Source: CAYTTA01 sp964440655 (GTDB lineage: Bacteria; Bacteroidota; Rhodothermia; Balneolales; Balneolaceae). From it: DNA of 64,000 nt. The translations under genes and the position numbers were made by a program. Each line of letters begins with the position of its first letter. Within the stretch, counting starts at the first letter, position 1. Positions 1 to 8,837 of the stretch are shown here, piece by piece. The DNA lies in NCBI GenBank assembly GCA_964440655.1, contig CAYTTA010000001.1:1-64000 (forward strand), written 5' to 3'. Below the pieces are notes generated by a model. It worked only from the letters and a program-made list of their open reading frames with translations. It did not search any database and was not told where the DNA came from.

Positions 1-1155
1 CAGAACCTGACGAAGAAATTCTTCCAGAACAGAGCGGTGGATCAGGGGAAAGAGCACCACCGATCCACCCTCCTCCTGCCGCTCTCCGTACCCTGCGCTC
101 TCGGCCAGGATGGAGGCATATCCGAACGGCTGCCTCACGACTCCTTCCACAATCCGCACTGCCTGGATCCGGTTATAGGGAAGAGTGATGCTTTTTTTTT
201 CCAGAATCCCCCGGCGGACGACCAGCTCATTTTCGCCCCGGATCAGGACAAAATCCCCGTACTGAACAAGAGTGCCAAAGAATGAGAGCAGCCAGGCGGA
301 CAGAGCCAGAAATCCGGCAAAGGAGAGAATGAGAAGGGCATCGGCCTCTCCGGGCAGATACTCCAGAAACGTTTCATAGAGGCCGGTGTCGGAGATCAGC
401 GGCTCGATCTGGGAGAAGAGAGTGGCAAGGAGCGAGAGAGCGATGCCGAAGCTGCCCGATGTGGAGGCGGCTATCACCAATTTTCTCCACCCCGGACGAA
501 ACTCCCGTTGTTGCAGCTCCCCCGGATGGGGAAAGAGGCCGGTGCTCTTCTTTTCACCGGGCAGGGTCTCTTCCGAACCATCCCTCTCTCCCGGACCGGT
601 TCCCCCGGAGCGACCCTTTTCCTCTTCCGTAATCAGAAGATCCCGGTCTCCGGAATCCACCGCCCGGAGATCCCCCGTTTCCGAATCGGGAAATGGGGGA
701 TACGGTCCGGCGGAGGCATCGGAAGAGTCCTTCTTCAAAAGGGAGACGAGCTGGCGGGCCTCCTCACCGTTGACAGCGCTGAGCGACGCCTCCCGGGAAG
801 AAGCGCCCGCCGTCTTGAACTCCATCTTGACCAGGCCGAAGACCCGCTGGACAGGCCCGGCTGTCACATCGATCACCTGAACCCGTTCCCTGGTCAGATA
901 GATATTTTTCTGTACCAGGATCCCGTGACGGATATGCAGCTCTCCATCCTCAACCCGGTAGTGGAACCTCCACCATCCCGCTGTCCCGGCCAGAAGCAGA
1001 AAAAAAAACATGGCCAGGAGCAACCATAAAAAGGAGAGCCCCTCCCCTCCCGATCCGAACAGGAGAACTACCAGAATGGTTACCAGATTTCCACGGATCA
1101 GATCGAACGCGCGGGCGATGGCTGCGGCCGGGTGCTGGCGCCTGAACTCAGACAT
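1..1155 (-). CDS. PH-domain membrane protein, YdbT-like (C-terminus beyond window)
   Basis: The frame is open from the ATG at 1155 to the window edge (385 codons), so the C-terminus is missing. Reading the minus strand gives two hydrophobic segments near residues 22-60, a bacterial PH (bPH2) domain near 65-150 (it contains RHGILVQKNIYLTRERVQ), a hydrophilic acidic/Gly/Ser-rich linker near 150-220, a second pair of membrane segments near 235-330, and the start of a second bPH2 domain (RRGILEKKSITLPYNRIQ). This two-domain order is that of the YdbT family, whose usual length near 500 residues fits the truncation. The start codon overlaps the stop of the upstream smaller PH gene by 8 bp, so the two are co-transcribed. 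Members of this family are membrane proteins of poorly defined function, and I assign no reaction. Confidence 0.8.
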   Translation of the reverse strand, partial: MSEFRRQHPAAAIARAFDLIRGNLVTILVVLLFGSGGEGLSFLWLLLAMFFFLLLAGTAGWWRFHYRVEDGELHIRHGILVQKNIYLTRERVQVIDVTAGPVQRVFGLVKMEFKTAGASSREASLSAVNGEEARQLVSLLKKDSSDASAGPYPPFPDSETGDLRAVDSGDRDLLITEEEKGRSGGTGPGERDGSEETLPGEKKSTGLFPHPGELQQREFRPGWRKLVIAASTSGSFGIALSLLATLFSQIEPLISDTGLYETFLEYLPGEADALLILSFAGFLALSAWLLSFFGTLVQYGDFVLIRGENELVVRRGILEKKSITLPYNRIQAVRIVEGVVRQPFGYASILAESAGYGERQEEGGSVVLFPLIHRSVLEEFLRQVL

Positions 1156-1630
1156 CCTCTTCTGCCAGTCGGGCGTAGGTGGAGATGATATCCCGGACCC
1201 GGTCGGCTCTCTCCTCATCAAGAGCCGGGATCTCATGGGTGGTCGCGGCCGTGGAGATGGTGACCGATGCCAGCCGCCAGTAGCGCAAGAGCGGCCCTTG
1301 CCGGGTATCGACGTGCTGGACCCGGCTTAACGGGATCAGGGTCCGGCGCACAATCCAGATCCCCCGCTTCAGATCGATCTCGTTGCGGTCTATCGAGTAG
1401 CGCCACCGTTTCCAGCGCAGACCGGGCAGACAGAAGACGCCGGCAATCCAGAAGAGTAGTGCGACGGCGAACAGGAGGAGTACCATAAACCGGGAGAGAG
1501 TGGTATCCAGATCGTAAGCCGTGACCCATGCGGCCGGCAGCAGAAACCAGAGGAGATTGCGCAGAGCCGCAGACCATTTCCATGCCTTGACGGCACGGGG
1601 AGTGATTCTATGAATCGGATCGTTTTTCAT
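1148..1630 (-). CDS. small PH-domain membrane protein, YdbS-like
   Basis: This 160-residue protein has two membrane segments near the N-terminus (about residues 22-60), followed by a bPH2 domain with the family pattern of a basic strand, an ISLKRG-type turn (here IDLKRGIWIVRRTLIPLSRVQ) and a C-terminal helix. I placed the start at the ATG at 1630 (MKNDPIHRIT). The GTG further upstream would lie inside a terminator hairpin. It precedes the larger two-domain PH protein with an 8-bp overlap, the arrangement of ydbS-ydbT pairs in many bacteria. The molecular function of these pairs is not settled. Confidence 0.8.
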   Translation of the reverse strand: MKNDPIHRITPRAVKAWKWSAALRNLLWFLLPAAWVTAYDLDTTLSRFMVLLLFAVALLFWIAGVFCLPGLRWKRWRYSIDRNEIDLKRGIWIVRRTLIPLSRVQHVDTRQGPLLRYWRLASVTISTAATTHEIPALDEERADRVRDIISTYARLAEEDV

Positions 1631-1636
1631 CCAATT

Positions 1637-1667
1637 AAAAAAAAAAGCCACCCCATCGGGCGGCTTT
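1637..1667 (-). terminator. intrinsic terminator behind the H1-like gene
   Basis: On the minus strand a 10-bp stem (AAAGCCGCCC pairing with GGGTGGCTTT, one G-U pair) closes a GATG loop and runs straight into a long T-tract. It lies 21 nt after the stop of the histone H1-like gene and just before the start of the PH-protein pair, so it separates the two transcription units. Confidence 0.85.
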
Positions 1668-1687
1668 CATCTCGTTGAAAAACCGTA

Positions 1688-1864
1688 TCAGCCGTTGTTT
1701 TTCATCTCCTGGATCTCAACCCGGATCTCCTGAGCGAGTTTCTTCAGTTCCTGGAGTTGCTTTCGAGCTCTCGTTCCGGCTGCCTTGTTGCCTTTATCGT
1801 AAAACTTCACCATGTCGGATTCCAGCTCGTTCATCAGCGATTTTACCTGTTCCAATCTGCTCAT
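1688..1864 (-). CDS. histone H1-like nucleoid protein (58 aa)
   Basis: This short lysine- and glutamate-rich protein (MSRLEQVKSLMNELESD...) contains the block FYDKGNKAAGTRARKQLQEL and a helical C-terminus. It matches the short Hc1/histone H1-like proteins that are widespread in Bacteroidota and Rhodothermota and are thought to bind DNA. Predicted structure is almost entirely helical. The stop is followed by a strong terminator, so the gene is monocistronic. The upstream 110 bp is AT-rich and contains TACCTTTT, a loose match to a Bacteroidota -7 element, but no well-spaced -33 element. Family membership is by recognition of the conserved block; DNA binding is inferred. Confidence 0.72.
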   Translation of the reverse strand: MSRLEQVKSLMNELESDMVKFYDKGNKAAGTRARKQLQELKKLAQEIRVEIQEMKNNG

Positions 1865-1978
1865 CGTTCTTCAATCGGTTAGTTAAAAGGTAAGTGTATC
1901 CCCATTCTGGCATCCCGCAAAGTCAGGCTCCATCACCAGTCTGGCCCTGCAGAATGCGTCAAATTTAACATTCTTTAA

Positions 1979-3337
1979 CTAAAAGTCATCCTTAATTTGA
2001 GGAAAATGAGCCGCCTGCTCCCCTCGTTTCTGATCTACAAAGAGACAGACCAGGATGGCGAGCAGAAACAGCAGGGCGCAGAAGAGGACCGAACTTTTCA
2101 GACCGAACTGGGTCTGAAGAAGACCGAGGCCGATGATGCCGAATACTCCCGCCAGTTTGGTGAAAAGTCCCCAGAATCCGAAGAATTCGGCCGCTTTCTC
2201 CTCCGGAGTGAACAGTCCGACAAGGGTCCTGCCGGCCGATTGGCTTGAACCGAGACTTACGCCTGTGATCACTCCGATAAGGAGAAACATGTGCTGAACC
2301 TCCATCGAGAGACCCAGCCAGCCGTTGGCCCTCTGAGTGAGTCCTTCCACACCCCAGATCCCGAGCACCCCGAAAAACCAGAGTGCGAGTGTGGCGATGT
2401 AGGTGGCCATTGCCCCCCTGCGGTCCTGGATATGGCCGAAGAGCCAGGCCCCCGCTGCTGCGGTGATCTGCACGATGATGAACATCAGGATCCGTACATT
2501 CTCGTCCCATCCCACCACCTGATCCCCGTAGATGAATGCAAAGGCGACAACAATATAGATGGCGGCCATGGAGAAAAAGATCGAGAGCATGAAGAGGGCC
2601 AGATCCCGGTACCTGCCCAGCTCACTCAGTGTTCTGCCCAGACGGTAGAACCCCATGGAGGTGTAGCTCATGGAGGCAGGCAGACGCCGGGGGTTTCCGG
2701 GCTCCTGGAGCCAGGCAAAGGTCGGCAGTGCGGACAGCAGAAAAAAGGCAGCGGCAAACGGACCCACCCAGCGGGCGCGTTCATAGTTTTCGGCCGATGC
2801 ATCGCCCAGAAAGAGAATGACAAACCCTGCAGCGACGAGCCCCCCGAGATACCCCATCGCCCAGCCGAAACCGGAGATCCTGCCGAGCTCTCCCGGCGGC
2901 CCGAGATGGGGCAGGAATGATGCGATGATGTTTTCGCCGCTCGAATAGGCGAAATTGGAGAGAATCAGAAAAGTCATCGCCAGCATGATCATCCCGGGTT
3001 CAACAAACCAGAGTGAGGCGGCCGGAAGGATGGTGGCCACCCAGCTGTAGAAGAGGAACCGTTTCTTGCTCGCCGAATAGTCCATGATCGCCCCGATCAC
3101 CGGACCTGTAAAGACCACCATCAGATAGCTGGTCGCAAGCCCCAGACTCCAGAGAAGGTTTCCGAGCCGGTAATCCCCCTCCTCACCTCCCACAATCACT
3201 GTGGTGAAAAGCACCGGAAAGATGACCGTAATGATGAGCAGGGTGTAGGCCTGATTGGCAAAATCAAACATCGCCCACCCGAAAATCTCTCTTCGGGGAG
3301 CCCGGGTCCGGGTGTCTGTCTGCTGGGAATTTTTCAT
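1979..3337 (-). CDS. MFS transporter, UMF1/Atg22-like family
   Basis: This 452-residue integral membrane protein begins at MKNSQQTDTRTRAP. The N-terminal motif GWAMFDFANQAY and the first loops (TGPVIGAIMDYSASKKRFL) are characteristic of the UMF1 branch of the major facilitator superfamily, related to vacuolar Atg22. About twelve hydrophobic segments are visible. The frame is open for another 395 codons upstream, but that part lies antisense to the isocitrate dehydrogenase gene and is not real. The substrate cannot be read from the sequence; bacterial UMF1 members are proposed amino-acid or small-metabolite exporters. It is divergent from the isocitrate dehydrogenase gene across a 156-bp spacer. 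Confidence 0.85.
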   Translation of the reverse strand: MKNSQQTDTRTRAPRREIFGWAMFDFANQAYTLLIITVIFPVLFTTVIVGGEEGDYRLGNLLWSLGLATSYLMVVFTGPVIGAIMDYSASKKRFLFYSWVATILPAASLWFVEPGMIMLAMTFLILSNFAYSSGENIIASFLPHLGPPGELGRISGFGWAMGYLGGLVAAGFVILFLGDASAENYERARWVGPFAAAFFLLSALPTFAWLQEPGNPRRLPASMSYTSMGFYRLGRTLSELGRYRDLALFMLSIFFSMAAIYIVVAFAFIYGDQVVGWDENVRILMFIIVQITAAAGAWLFGHIQDRRGAMATYIATLALWFFGVLGIWGVEGLTQRANGWLGLSMEVQHMFLLIGVITGVSLGSSQSAGRTLVGLFTPEEKAAEFFGFWGLFTKLAGVFGIIGLGLLQTQFGLKSSVLFCALLFLLAILVCLFVDQKRGEQAAHFPQIKDDF

Positions 3338-3411
3338 CGTGCCGTCGAAGATACTTAAAGACGCATATAAACGAGACTGGACCCGGCACTGTCTCTCTAC
3401 TCTATTTTCAC

Positions 3412-3420
3412 TATCTTTTG
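3412..3420 (+). promoter_or_regulatory. possible -7 promoter element for isocitrate dehydrogenase
   Basis: TATCTTTTG, close to the Bacteroidota -7 consensus TAnnTTTG, lies 74 bp before the isocitrate dehydrogenase start in the divergent spacer. The same nonamer occurs in front of tRNA-Gln in this window, where a -33 TTG is also present. No clear -33 element is seen here, so confidence is low. Confidence 0.3.
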
Positions 3421-3493
3421 AAAGATGCATCCCAACGATATGTCCCGCATCACACTTTAGAACGGATACAGAGCCCCTAACAAGAAACTGACC

Positions 3494-4504
3494 ATGCACA
3501 ATATTGTTCTGATCCCGGGAGATGGAATAGGCCCGGAAATCACGAATTCTGTAACGCGGATTCTGGATGCCGCCGGAGCCAATATCAACTGGATCGAGTG
3601 CGAGGCCGGCGAGGAAGCCTTTAACAAACACGGCACGCCCCTTCCCGAGGAGACGATCAAGGCACTTGAAAAACATCGGGTCGCCCTGAAAGGCCCCCTC
3701 TCCACACCGGTGGGATCGGGTTTCCGGTCCGTCAATGTGGCGCTGCGACAGAAATTCGATCTCTACAGCAATATCCGCCCCGCAAAATCCCTCCCCAACA
3801 TCGACTCCCCCTTCCGGAATGTCGATATGGTGACCTTCCGTGAAAACACACAGGGTCTCTACATCGGAAAGGAGGCATGGGTCAAGGAGGGGGAGCATGC
3901 GGAGAGCATCGCGGTCGTCACCCGGGAGGCGAGCAAACGGATCGTCCGGGCCGCCTTCAACTACGCGCGTGAGCATGAGCGCCGGAAGGTGACTCTCGTT
4001 CACAAGGCCAACATTCTCAAGCTGACAACCGGACTCTTCCTCGAGAGCGGACGGGAAGTGGCCGGCGAGTTTCCCGACATTGAGTTCGAAGATCTGATCG
4101 TTGACAACATGGCGATGCAGATGGTCCTCAACCCGCAGAAGTTTGATGTGATTGTCACGACCAACCTGTTCGGGGATATTCTCTCCGACCTGGCCTCCGG
4201 TATTGTCGGGGGGCTCGGCGTAACCGGTTCGGCCAACATCGGGGATGATGCCGCCATGTTCGAGGCGGTGCACGGGTCGGCTCCGGATATTGCGGGAAAA
4301 AACCTTGCAAATCCGACCGCCCTTCTCTTCTCCTCTCTGATGATGCTCGATTATCTGGGAGAGACCAACATCCGCAATCGCATCACCTCTGCCCTCTACC
4401 GTGTTCTGCAGGATCAGAAATATGTCTGCACCCCCGATATCGGCGGAAAAGGGAATACAGAAACCTATACCGAAGCGATTCTGGCGGCTTTGAGAAATCT
4501 GTAG
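3494..4504 (+). CDS. NAD-type isocitrate dehydrogenase (isocitrate/isopropylmalate dehydrogenase family)
   Basis: This 336-residue beta-decarboxylating dehydrogenase would oxidise isocitrate to 2-oxoglutarate in the TCA cycle. The N-terminus IPGDGIGPEI is the family signature. The substrate loop at residues 71-81 (TPVGSGFRSVN), followed by ALRQKFDLYSNIRPAK, is the form seen in NAD-dependent isocitrate dehydrogenases rather than in LeuB. The metal-binding aspartates lie in the NLFGDILSD segment, and the nucleotide loop is EAVHGSAPDIAGKN. Length is normal for the short homodimeric form. Homoisocitrate or 3-isopropylmalate as substrate cannot be fully excluded. The product, 2-oxoglutarate, is also the substrate of the KorAB enzyme encoded at 23-26 kb. 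Confidence 0.85.
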   Translation: MHNIVLIPGDGIGPEITNSVTRILDAAGANINWIECEAGEEAFNKHGTPLPEETIKALEKHRVALKGPLSTPVGSGFRSVNVALRQKFDLYSNIRPAKSLPNIDSPFRNVDMVTFRENTQGLYIGKEAWVKEGEHAESIAVVTREASKRIVRAAFNYAREHERRKVTLVHKANILKLTTGLFLESGREVAGEFPDIEFEDLIVDNMAMQMVLNPQKFDVIVTTNLFGDILSDLASGIVGGLGVTGSANIGDDAAMFEAVHGSAPDIAGKNLANPTALLFSSLMMLDYLGETNIRNRITSALYRVLQDQKYVCTPDIGGKGNTETYTEAILAALRNL

Positions 4505-4537
4505 AATCGCACGGAACACTCTCACAATCGCACGGAA
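4505..4537 (+). repeat. 21-bp tandem duplication directly after the IDH stop codon
   Basis: AATCGCACGGAA occurs at 4505-4516 and again at 4526-4537, a period of 21 bp. The first copy begins on the base after the TAG stop. There is no T-tract and no stem, so it is not an obvious terminator. Confidence 0.7.
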
Positions 4538-4561
4538 TGTCCTGAAAAAAAGAGATTGCCT

Positions 4562-4849
4562 ATGGCTGTATCAGATGAAGATGTAAAGTATGTGGCAGAG
4601 CTGGCGCGCCTTCAGCTCTCCGACGAGGAGGTGAACCGGCTCAAGGAGGATATGAACAAGATCCTCCACTATATGGAAACGCTGAACGAGGTGGATACCG
4701 ACGGGGTGGAGCCTCTGGAGCATGTCACCGAAACCGGCGCACGCTTCCGGAAAGATGAGGCACGGGATCCGCTTCCACACGAAGAGGCGCTGAAAAACGC
4801 CCCCGATGCCGACAGCGACTATTTCCGGGTCCCGCGCGTCATCGAATAA
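4562..4849 (+). CDS. gatC: aspartyl/glutamyl-tRNA amidotransferase subunit C
   Basis: This 95-residue protein starts at ATG 4562 (MAVSDEDVKYVAELARLQLSD). The pattern of an N-terminal VAELARLxLSxEE helix, a LNEVDTDGVEPLEH segment and a C-terminal YFRVPRVIE strand is diagnostic for GatC. It is the small stabilising subunit of the GatCAB enzyme that converts mischarged Asp-tRNA(Asn) or Glu-tRNA(Gln) to the amide form. gatA and gatB are not in this window. A TTG two codons upstream is a weaker start choice. Confidence 0.93.
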   Translation: MAVSDEDVKYVAELARLQLSDEEVNRLKEDMNKILHYMETLNEVDTDGVEPLEHVTETGARFRKDEARDPLPHEEALKNAPDADSDYFRVPRVIE

Positions 4850-4863
4850 TCGAGCAACTCCAC

Positions 4864-4905
4864 CTGCCGGAACCCTTCTGCGGGATTCACCATGAGTTCC
4901 GGCAG
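4864..4905. repeat. 10-bp perfect inverted repeat between gatC and the YfhO gene
   Basis: CTGCCGGAAC at 4864-4873 is repeated in inverse orientation as GTTCCGGCAG at 4896-4905, with a 22-nt spacer. It lies 14 bp after the gatC stop and 19 bp before the next start. There is no T-tract on either strand, so it is either a U-less terminator/3'-end hairpin or an operator. Confidence 0.55.
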
Positions 4906-4923
4906 TGAATCCAACCCGCCGAA

Positions 4924-7503
4924 ATGGCCCGAAAAGAAGAAAACCGACACGTCCGGGATCCGCTCTCCACGCTCGACATCCGGAAGCAGCACCTGGTCTG
5001 CGGATTCATTCTTCTTATACTTCCGGTCCTCCTCTTCTTCCCGACTGTACTGGGGGACAAACAGTTCATGGGCCATGACACCATCCAGTGGCGCGCCGGG
5101 GCCACGTCGATCTTCGACTACCGCGATGCCAACCAGGGGGAGGAGCCGCTCTGGGCCCCCAACATGTTCGGCGGCATGCCCGCCTACACCGTTCATGTCT
5201 ACAAGGCGGTCCCCCATCTGGACAGCCACCTCTTCGACCAGCTCCGGATCATCTGGCCGGCCATCCCCTACTGGGTACTGCTGTTCGGCTCCTATTTCTA
5301 CTTTCTGCTGCTGGGGGCCCGACCGCTCACGGCAACATTCGGCGCGGTCCTGATCGCCTTTACCAGCTACATCCCGATCATCATCGGTGCGGGTCACAAC
5401 ATCAAGTTCATCGCCTACTCCTGGATCCCCTGGATGCTGGCGGGATACCATCTCATCACCCGGACAGAGCGGCAGTGGGGCGGACTCTTTCTTCTTGCCG
5501 TCTCGACCACCCTCCACCTTCGGGCCGCGCACCCCCAGGTGACCTACTATTTCTTTTTTCTCTTCCTCGCTCTCTTCCTATATGAGGCATGGAGCCGGGT
5601 CAGAAAGGGGGACCGCACGGCACCGCTTGCGCATCTGCTCTGGCTGGCGGCTGCCGCCCTGCTTGCCCTCTTTGGAACCGCCGATCAGCTCCTCCGGCTG
5701 CTCGAATACTCCCCTCACAGCATCCGCGGAGGCTCCCCTGTCGCGGAGATCGCCTCTACAGGCGGGCTTTCGATGGAGTATGCATTTTCCTGGTCCCAGG
5801 GGATCGCAGAAACGCTGACCCTCATCATCCCTGATCTGTTCGGCGGCAGCAGCACCATGGCTTATTGGGGAGACAAGCCGGGCACAGCCGGACCCCACTA
5901 CTTCGGGGCGGTCGCCTTTCTTCTTTTTCTGATCGGAGTGGTGAGAAGCCGGCGCAGGATCCGTTTTCTTTTTCTCGGTGTGGGGGTGCTGGCCATCACC
6001 TTTGCATGGGGACACCACTTCCCCATCAACAGACTCTGGTTTCATCTGCTGCCCGGGTTTGACAAATTCCGCACACCGGAGATGTGGCTCATTCTCACCG
6101 TGGTCTGTTTCTCCGTCATAGCCGTTTTCGGTGCCGAAGCACTCCTGCAGCTTGCTGCCGGGGGGAAAAAAGAGATGAGACGCCTCTGGCTTCCGGCCGG
6201 TATCGCCCTCGGAACAGGTCTTGTTCTCTTTGCCGGCACCCCGCTTCTCTCTTTTGAGAGTGAGAGGGAGCGGGATTTCATCGTCACGCAGCTCGCCGAG
6301 CAGAACCAGCTCTCCCCGGAGAACCGTCTGGTCCAGCAGAGAGCGAGCCAGATCATTGAAGCGCAGCTGAAACCTGAACGGAGAGAGATGGCCCGAAGGG
6401 ATATTTTGCGCTATCTCTTCTACACCAGCTTCGCCTGTCTGCTCATCGCCGGCTGCTTTTACCGGAAGATCGGTCCCGGCACCCTGATGCTCTTCCTGGT
6501 GCTTCTTGCATCGGCGGACCTTCTTACCGCTTCCGCTCGCTATGTAAGCGATCGCTCACTGGTGGACAGGAATCTTGATCTCGTGGAGGTCATCGAACGG
6601 AGCGGATCGCCGGCCGACCGCTATATCCGTGATCACCACCGTTCTGCCGAAGGTTTCCCCTGGCGGGCGCTCCCTCTGGATGACAACCCCTTTAACAACG
6701 CCATTCCTTCCGCCTTCTATCCCTCGCTGGGGGGATATTCAGGAGCCAAGCTCTCCCTGATTCAGGATGTGATCGAGGGGGCGCTCTTCACCGGTCCGGC
6801 CGGGATCAACATGGCGGTTCTCAACATGATGAATGTGAAGTTCATCTCGGCGCGCCGTCCGCTCCCCCTGCCGGGACTTCAGGAACTCTTCCGGGAGGAA
6901 CCGTTCCATGTCTATGAGAATCTCTCCGTCCTGCCCAAGGCGTGGTTTGTAAACCGGGTGACGGGCGTCTCCTCTTCGCGTGAGGCATTCGGGCAGATTC
7001 TGCCGGAGAGTGGTTTCCGTCCCTCGGAATCGGCCGTTGTGGAAGGCCTCTCCTCCGCCGACTACCTTCCTGACGAAGAGGAAGAGGTGGAAGTGGCCGC
7101 TTACAGCGAACGGAGAATTGAACTTCTGATAAACCGCTCGGTACCCGGTTTCCTTGTGCTGAGTGAGATCTGGTATCCGCCGGGTTGGAGCGCCCGCCTG
7201 AACGGAGAACCGGTGCCGATCTGGAAAACCAACTATCTGCTCCGCGGATTTGAAATTCCTCCGGGACAACACCGGCTTGAGCTCACCTTCGACCCGGCTT
7301 CCCACCGATGGGGAACCCGGATCAGCTGGGGGGCCAACCTTTTGCAGTGGCTTATCGGAGCGGGCCTTCTCCTCTCGCTGAGAGGAAACCAAAAACGTAC
7401 CGGTTCCGGACGCCCGGACTCACCCTCCGGAGCGGGAACGAAAAGCCCAGATGCACCTGCCTCCCGTAACCGCTCAGTATCCCAATCCGGGAGCCGGCGA
7501 TGA
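4924..7503 (+). CDS. YfhO-family polytopic membrane protein
   Basis: This 859-residue protein has a first membrane segment near residues 25-42 followed by the loop GHDTIQWRAGATSIFDYRD, and about a dozen further hydrophobic segments to roughly residue 530. A soluble C-terminal domain (about 540-810) contains the pattern FxVYENLSVLPKAWFVNRV and ends in a last membrane segment near 815-830. This is the layout of YfhO (PF09586), related to GT-C glycosyltransferases, which in Gram-positives adds sugars to lipoteichoic acid. A role in transferring sugar to a surface glycan is inferred. Its TGA overlaps the ATG of the next glycosyltransferase gene by four bases (ATGA), so translation is probably coupled. 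Confidence 0.85.
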   Translation: MARKEENRHVRDPLSTLDIRKQHLVCGFILLILPVLLFFPTVLGDKQFMGHDTIQWRAGATSIFDYRDANQGEEPLWAPNMFGGMPAYTVHVYKAVPHLDSHLFDQLRIIWPAIPYWVLLFGSYFYFLLLGARPLTATFGAVLIAFTSYIPIIIGAGHNIKFIAYSWIPWMLAGYHLITRTERQWGGLFLLAVSTTLHLRAAHPQVTYYFFFLFLALFLYEAWSRVRKGDRTAPLAHLLWLAAAALLALFGTADQLLRLLEYSPHSIRGGSPVAEIASTGGLSMEYAFSWSQGIAETLTLIIPDLFGGSSTMAYWGDKPGTAGPHYFGAVAFLLFLIGVVRSRRRIRFLFLGVGVLAITFAWGHHFPINRLWFHLLPGFDKFRTPEMWLILTVVCFSVIAVFGAEALLQLAAGGKKEMRRLWLPAGIALGTGLVLFAGTPLLSFESERERDFIVTQLAEQNQLSPENRLVQQRASQIIEAQLKPERREMARRDILRYLFYTSFACLLIAGCFYRKIGPGTLMLFLVLLASADLLTASARYVSDRSLVDRNLDLVEVIERSGSPADRYIRDHHRSAEGFPWRALPLDDNPFNNAIPSAFYPSLGGYSGAKLSLIQDVIEGALFTGPAGINMAVLNMMNVKFISARRPLPLPGLQELFREEPFHVYENLSVLPKAWFVNRVTGVSSSREAFGQILPESGFRPSESAVVEGLSSADYLPDEEEEVEVAAYSERRIELLINRSVPGFLVLSEIWYPPGWSARLNGEPVPIWKTNYLLRGFEIPPGQHRLELTFDPASHRWGTRISWGANLLQWLIGAGLLLSLRGNQKRTGSGRPDSPSGAGTKSPDAPASRNRSVSQSGSRR

Positions 7504-8837
7504 ACAAGCCAGCGATGGGAGGTGATGCGATGAGTGAGCGGGCGCTGATCATCACCTACTACTGGCCCCCCAGTGGAGGGCCTGGCGTACAGCGCTACCT
7601 CAAATTTGCCAAATACCTGCCCCGGTTCGGGGTCGAGCCGATCATCCTGACCGTCCAGAACCCGACCTATCCCATCCTCGACCCCTCTCTTGAAAAAGAG
7701 GTCCCACCCGGACTCAGGGTTTACCGGACACGGACCGTGGAACCCTTCGGGCTCTATGCAGGACTGCTCGGACAGAAAGCTGCCAGCATCAAACCGACGA
7801 TTGAACTGGAAGGGGAGAGCGCCCGAACAGCCATGGCCAGCTGGATCCGTGCCAATCTTTTTGTCCCCGATGCCCGGACCGGATGGTACCTTACTGCCCG
7901 AAAGAAAGCCGCCGAGCTGATCGAGACCTTCCGCATCGGAACCGTGATCACCACAGGCCCGCCCCACTCTGTTCATCTGATCGGGCGGAAGCTGCACCAG
8001 ACCACACACGTCCGGTGGTTGGCCGATCTACGTGATCCCTGGACCCGGGTCTATTACAACCAGCTCCTTCCCCGCTCCGCTCTGGCACGTCAGCTGGATG
8101 AACGGCTTGAACAGGGGGTTCTCCGTCAGGCCGATGAGGTGATTGTGGTCACTCCATCCCAGGCTGAGCTTTGCCGGACACTCCATGAACGAGCCTATCG
8201 GGTCATTACGAACGGGTTCGATCCGGCCGACTTCCGGGATCTGGAGATCCACCCACCACCACAGGACCGGCTGCTTCTGCGCCATATAGGGACCATCGGC
8301 GAGGCGGCGGTTCCCGATGTTCTCCTGGAAACCCTTGCCGCTCTGACCCGCGGGGAGGAGTCTGTTTCTCCGCGGCCTCTGATCGAATTTATCGGGGAGG
8401 TTCACAACCGCCTCCCGCAACGGGTGGAAGAGCTGGGCCTGGAAGGGGTGGTCCGCTTCCGCAGCTATCTCCCCCACCGGGAAGCCCTGGAGGCGATGTG
8501 CGGCAGTGATGCCCTTCTGCTCTCCATTCCGGACGTGGAGGAGATCCGACATCACATACCTGGCAAGCTTTTTGAATATATTGGCAGTGGCCGCCCCATT
8601 CTTCTGCTGGGACCGCCGGATGGCGATGCGGCCCGTATCGTGACCCGCGAAAGTGCGGGAATGGTCTCGGGTTTCCGCGATGTCAATGCGATCCGGTCGG
8701 CGCTGGAGAATCTGATCCATCAGAAAATGGAAGGGGGAGTGCCGGGTACCGGAGCAATCACCGCGAGCGATCACCCCTTTTCCCGCATCACCCTGACAGA
8801 AAAACTGGCCAGACTGATCCGTTGTGAGGAAGAGTAG
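7500..8837 (+). CDS. glycosyltransferase, GT4-type (GT-B fold)
   Basis: This 445-residue enzyme has an N-terminal acceptor-side motif YYWPPSGGPGVQRYLKFAKYL that is typical of GT4-like enzymes in Bacteroidota polysaccharide loci, and a C-terminal nucleotide-sugar segment GKLFEYIGSGRPILLLGPPDG. Two starts are possible. The ATG at 7500 overlaps the YfhO stop. The ATG at 7530 is preceded by GGAGGT at 6 nt spacing (MSERALIITYYWPP). I keep the longer form, but the shorter one is well supported by the ribosome-binding site. Donor and acceptor sugars are unknown. It sits between YfhO and a methyltransferase with overlapping ends. Confidence 0.85.
   Translation: MNKPAMGGDAMSERALIITYYWPPSGGPGVQRYLKFAKYLPRFGVEPIILTVQNPTYPILDPSLEKEVPPGLRVYRTRTVEPFGLYAGLLGQKAASIKPTIELEGESARTAMASWIRANLFVPDARTGWYLTARKKAAELIETFRIGTVITTGPPHSVHLIGRKLHQTTHVRWLADLRDPWTRVYYNQLLPRSALARQLDERLEQGVLRQADEVIVVTPSQAELCRTLHERAYRVITNGFDPADFRDLEIHPPPQDRLLLRHIGTIGEAAVPDVLLETLAALTRGEESVSPRPLIEFIGEVHNRLPQRVEELGLEGVVRFRSYLPHREALEAMCGSDALLLSIPDVEEIRHHIPGKLFEYIGSGRPILLLGPPDGDAARIVTRESAGMVSGFRDVNAIRSALENLIHQKMEGGVPGTGAITASDHPFSRITLTEKLARLIRCEEE

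Noticed and set aside
1631..1651. GTG start of the small PH protein at 1651
   Set aside because: It would place the first codons in a terminator hairpin and poly-T tract; ATG 1630 is a better start.
3338..4525. N-terminal extension of the MFS transporter frame by 395 codons
   Set aside because: The extension is antisense to isocitrate dehydrogenase and the conserved transporter N-terminus starts at 3337.
4819..5532. 237-codon minus-strand frame opposite the start of the YfhO gene
   Set aside because: Antisense to the conserved YfhO N-terminus; composition is charged and irregular.
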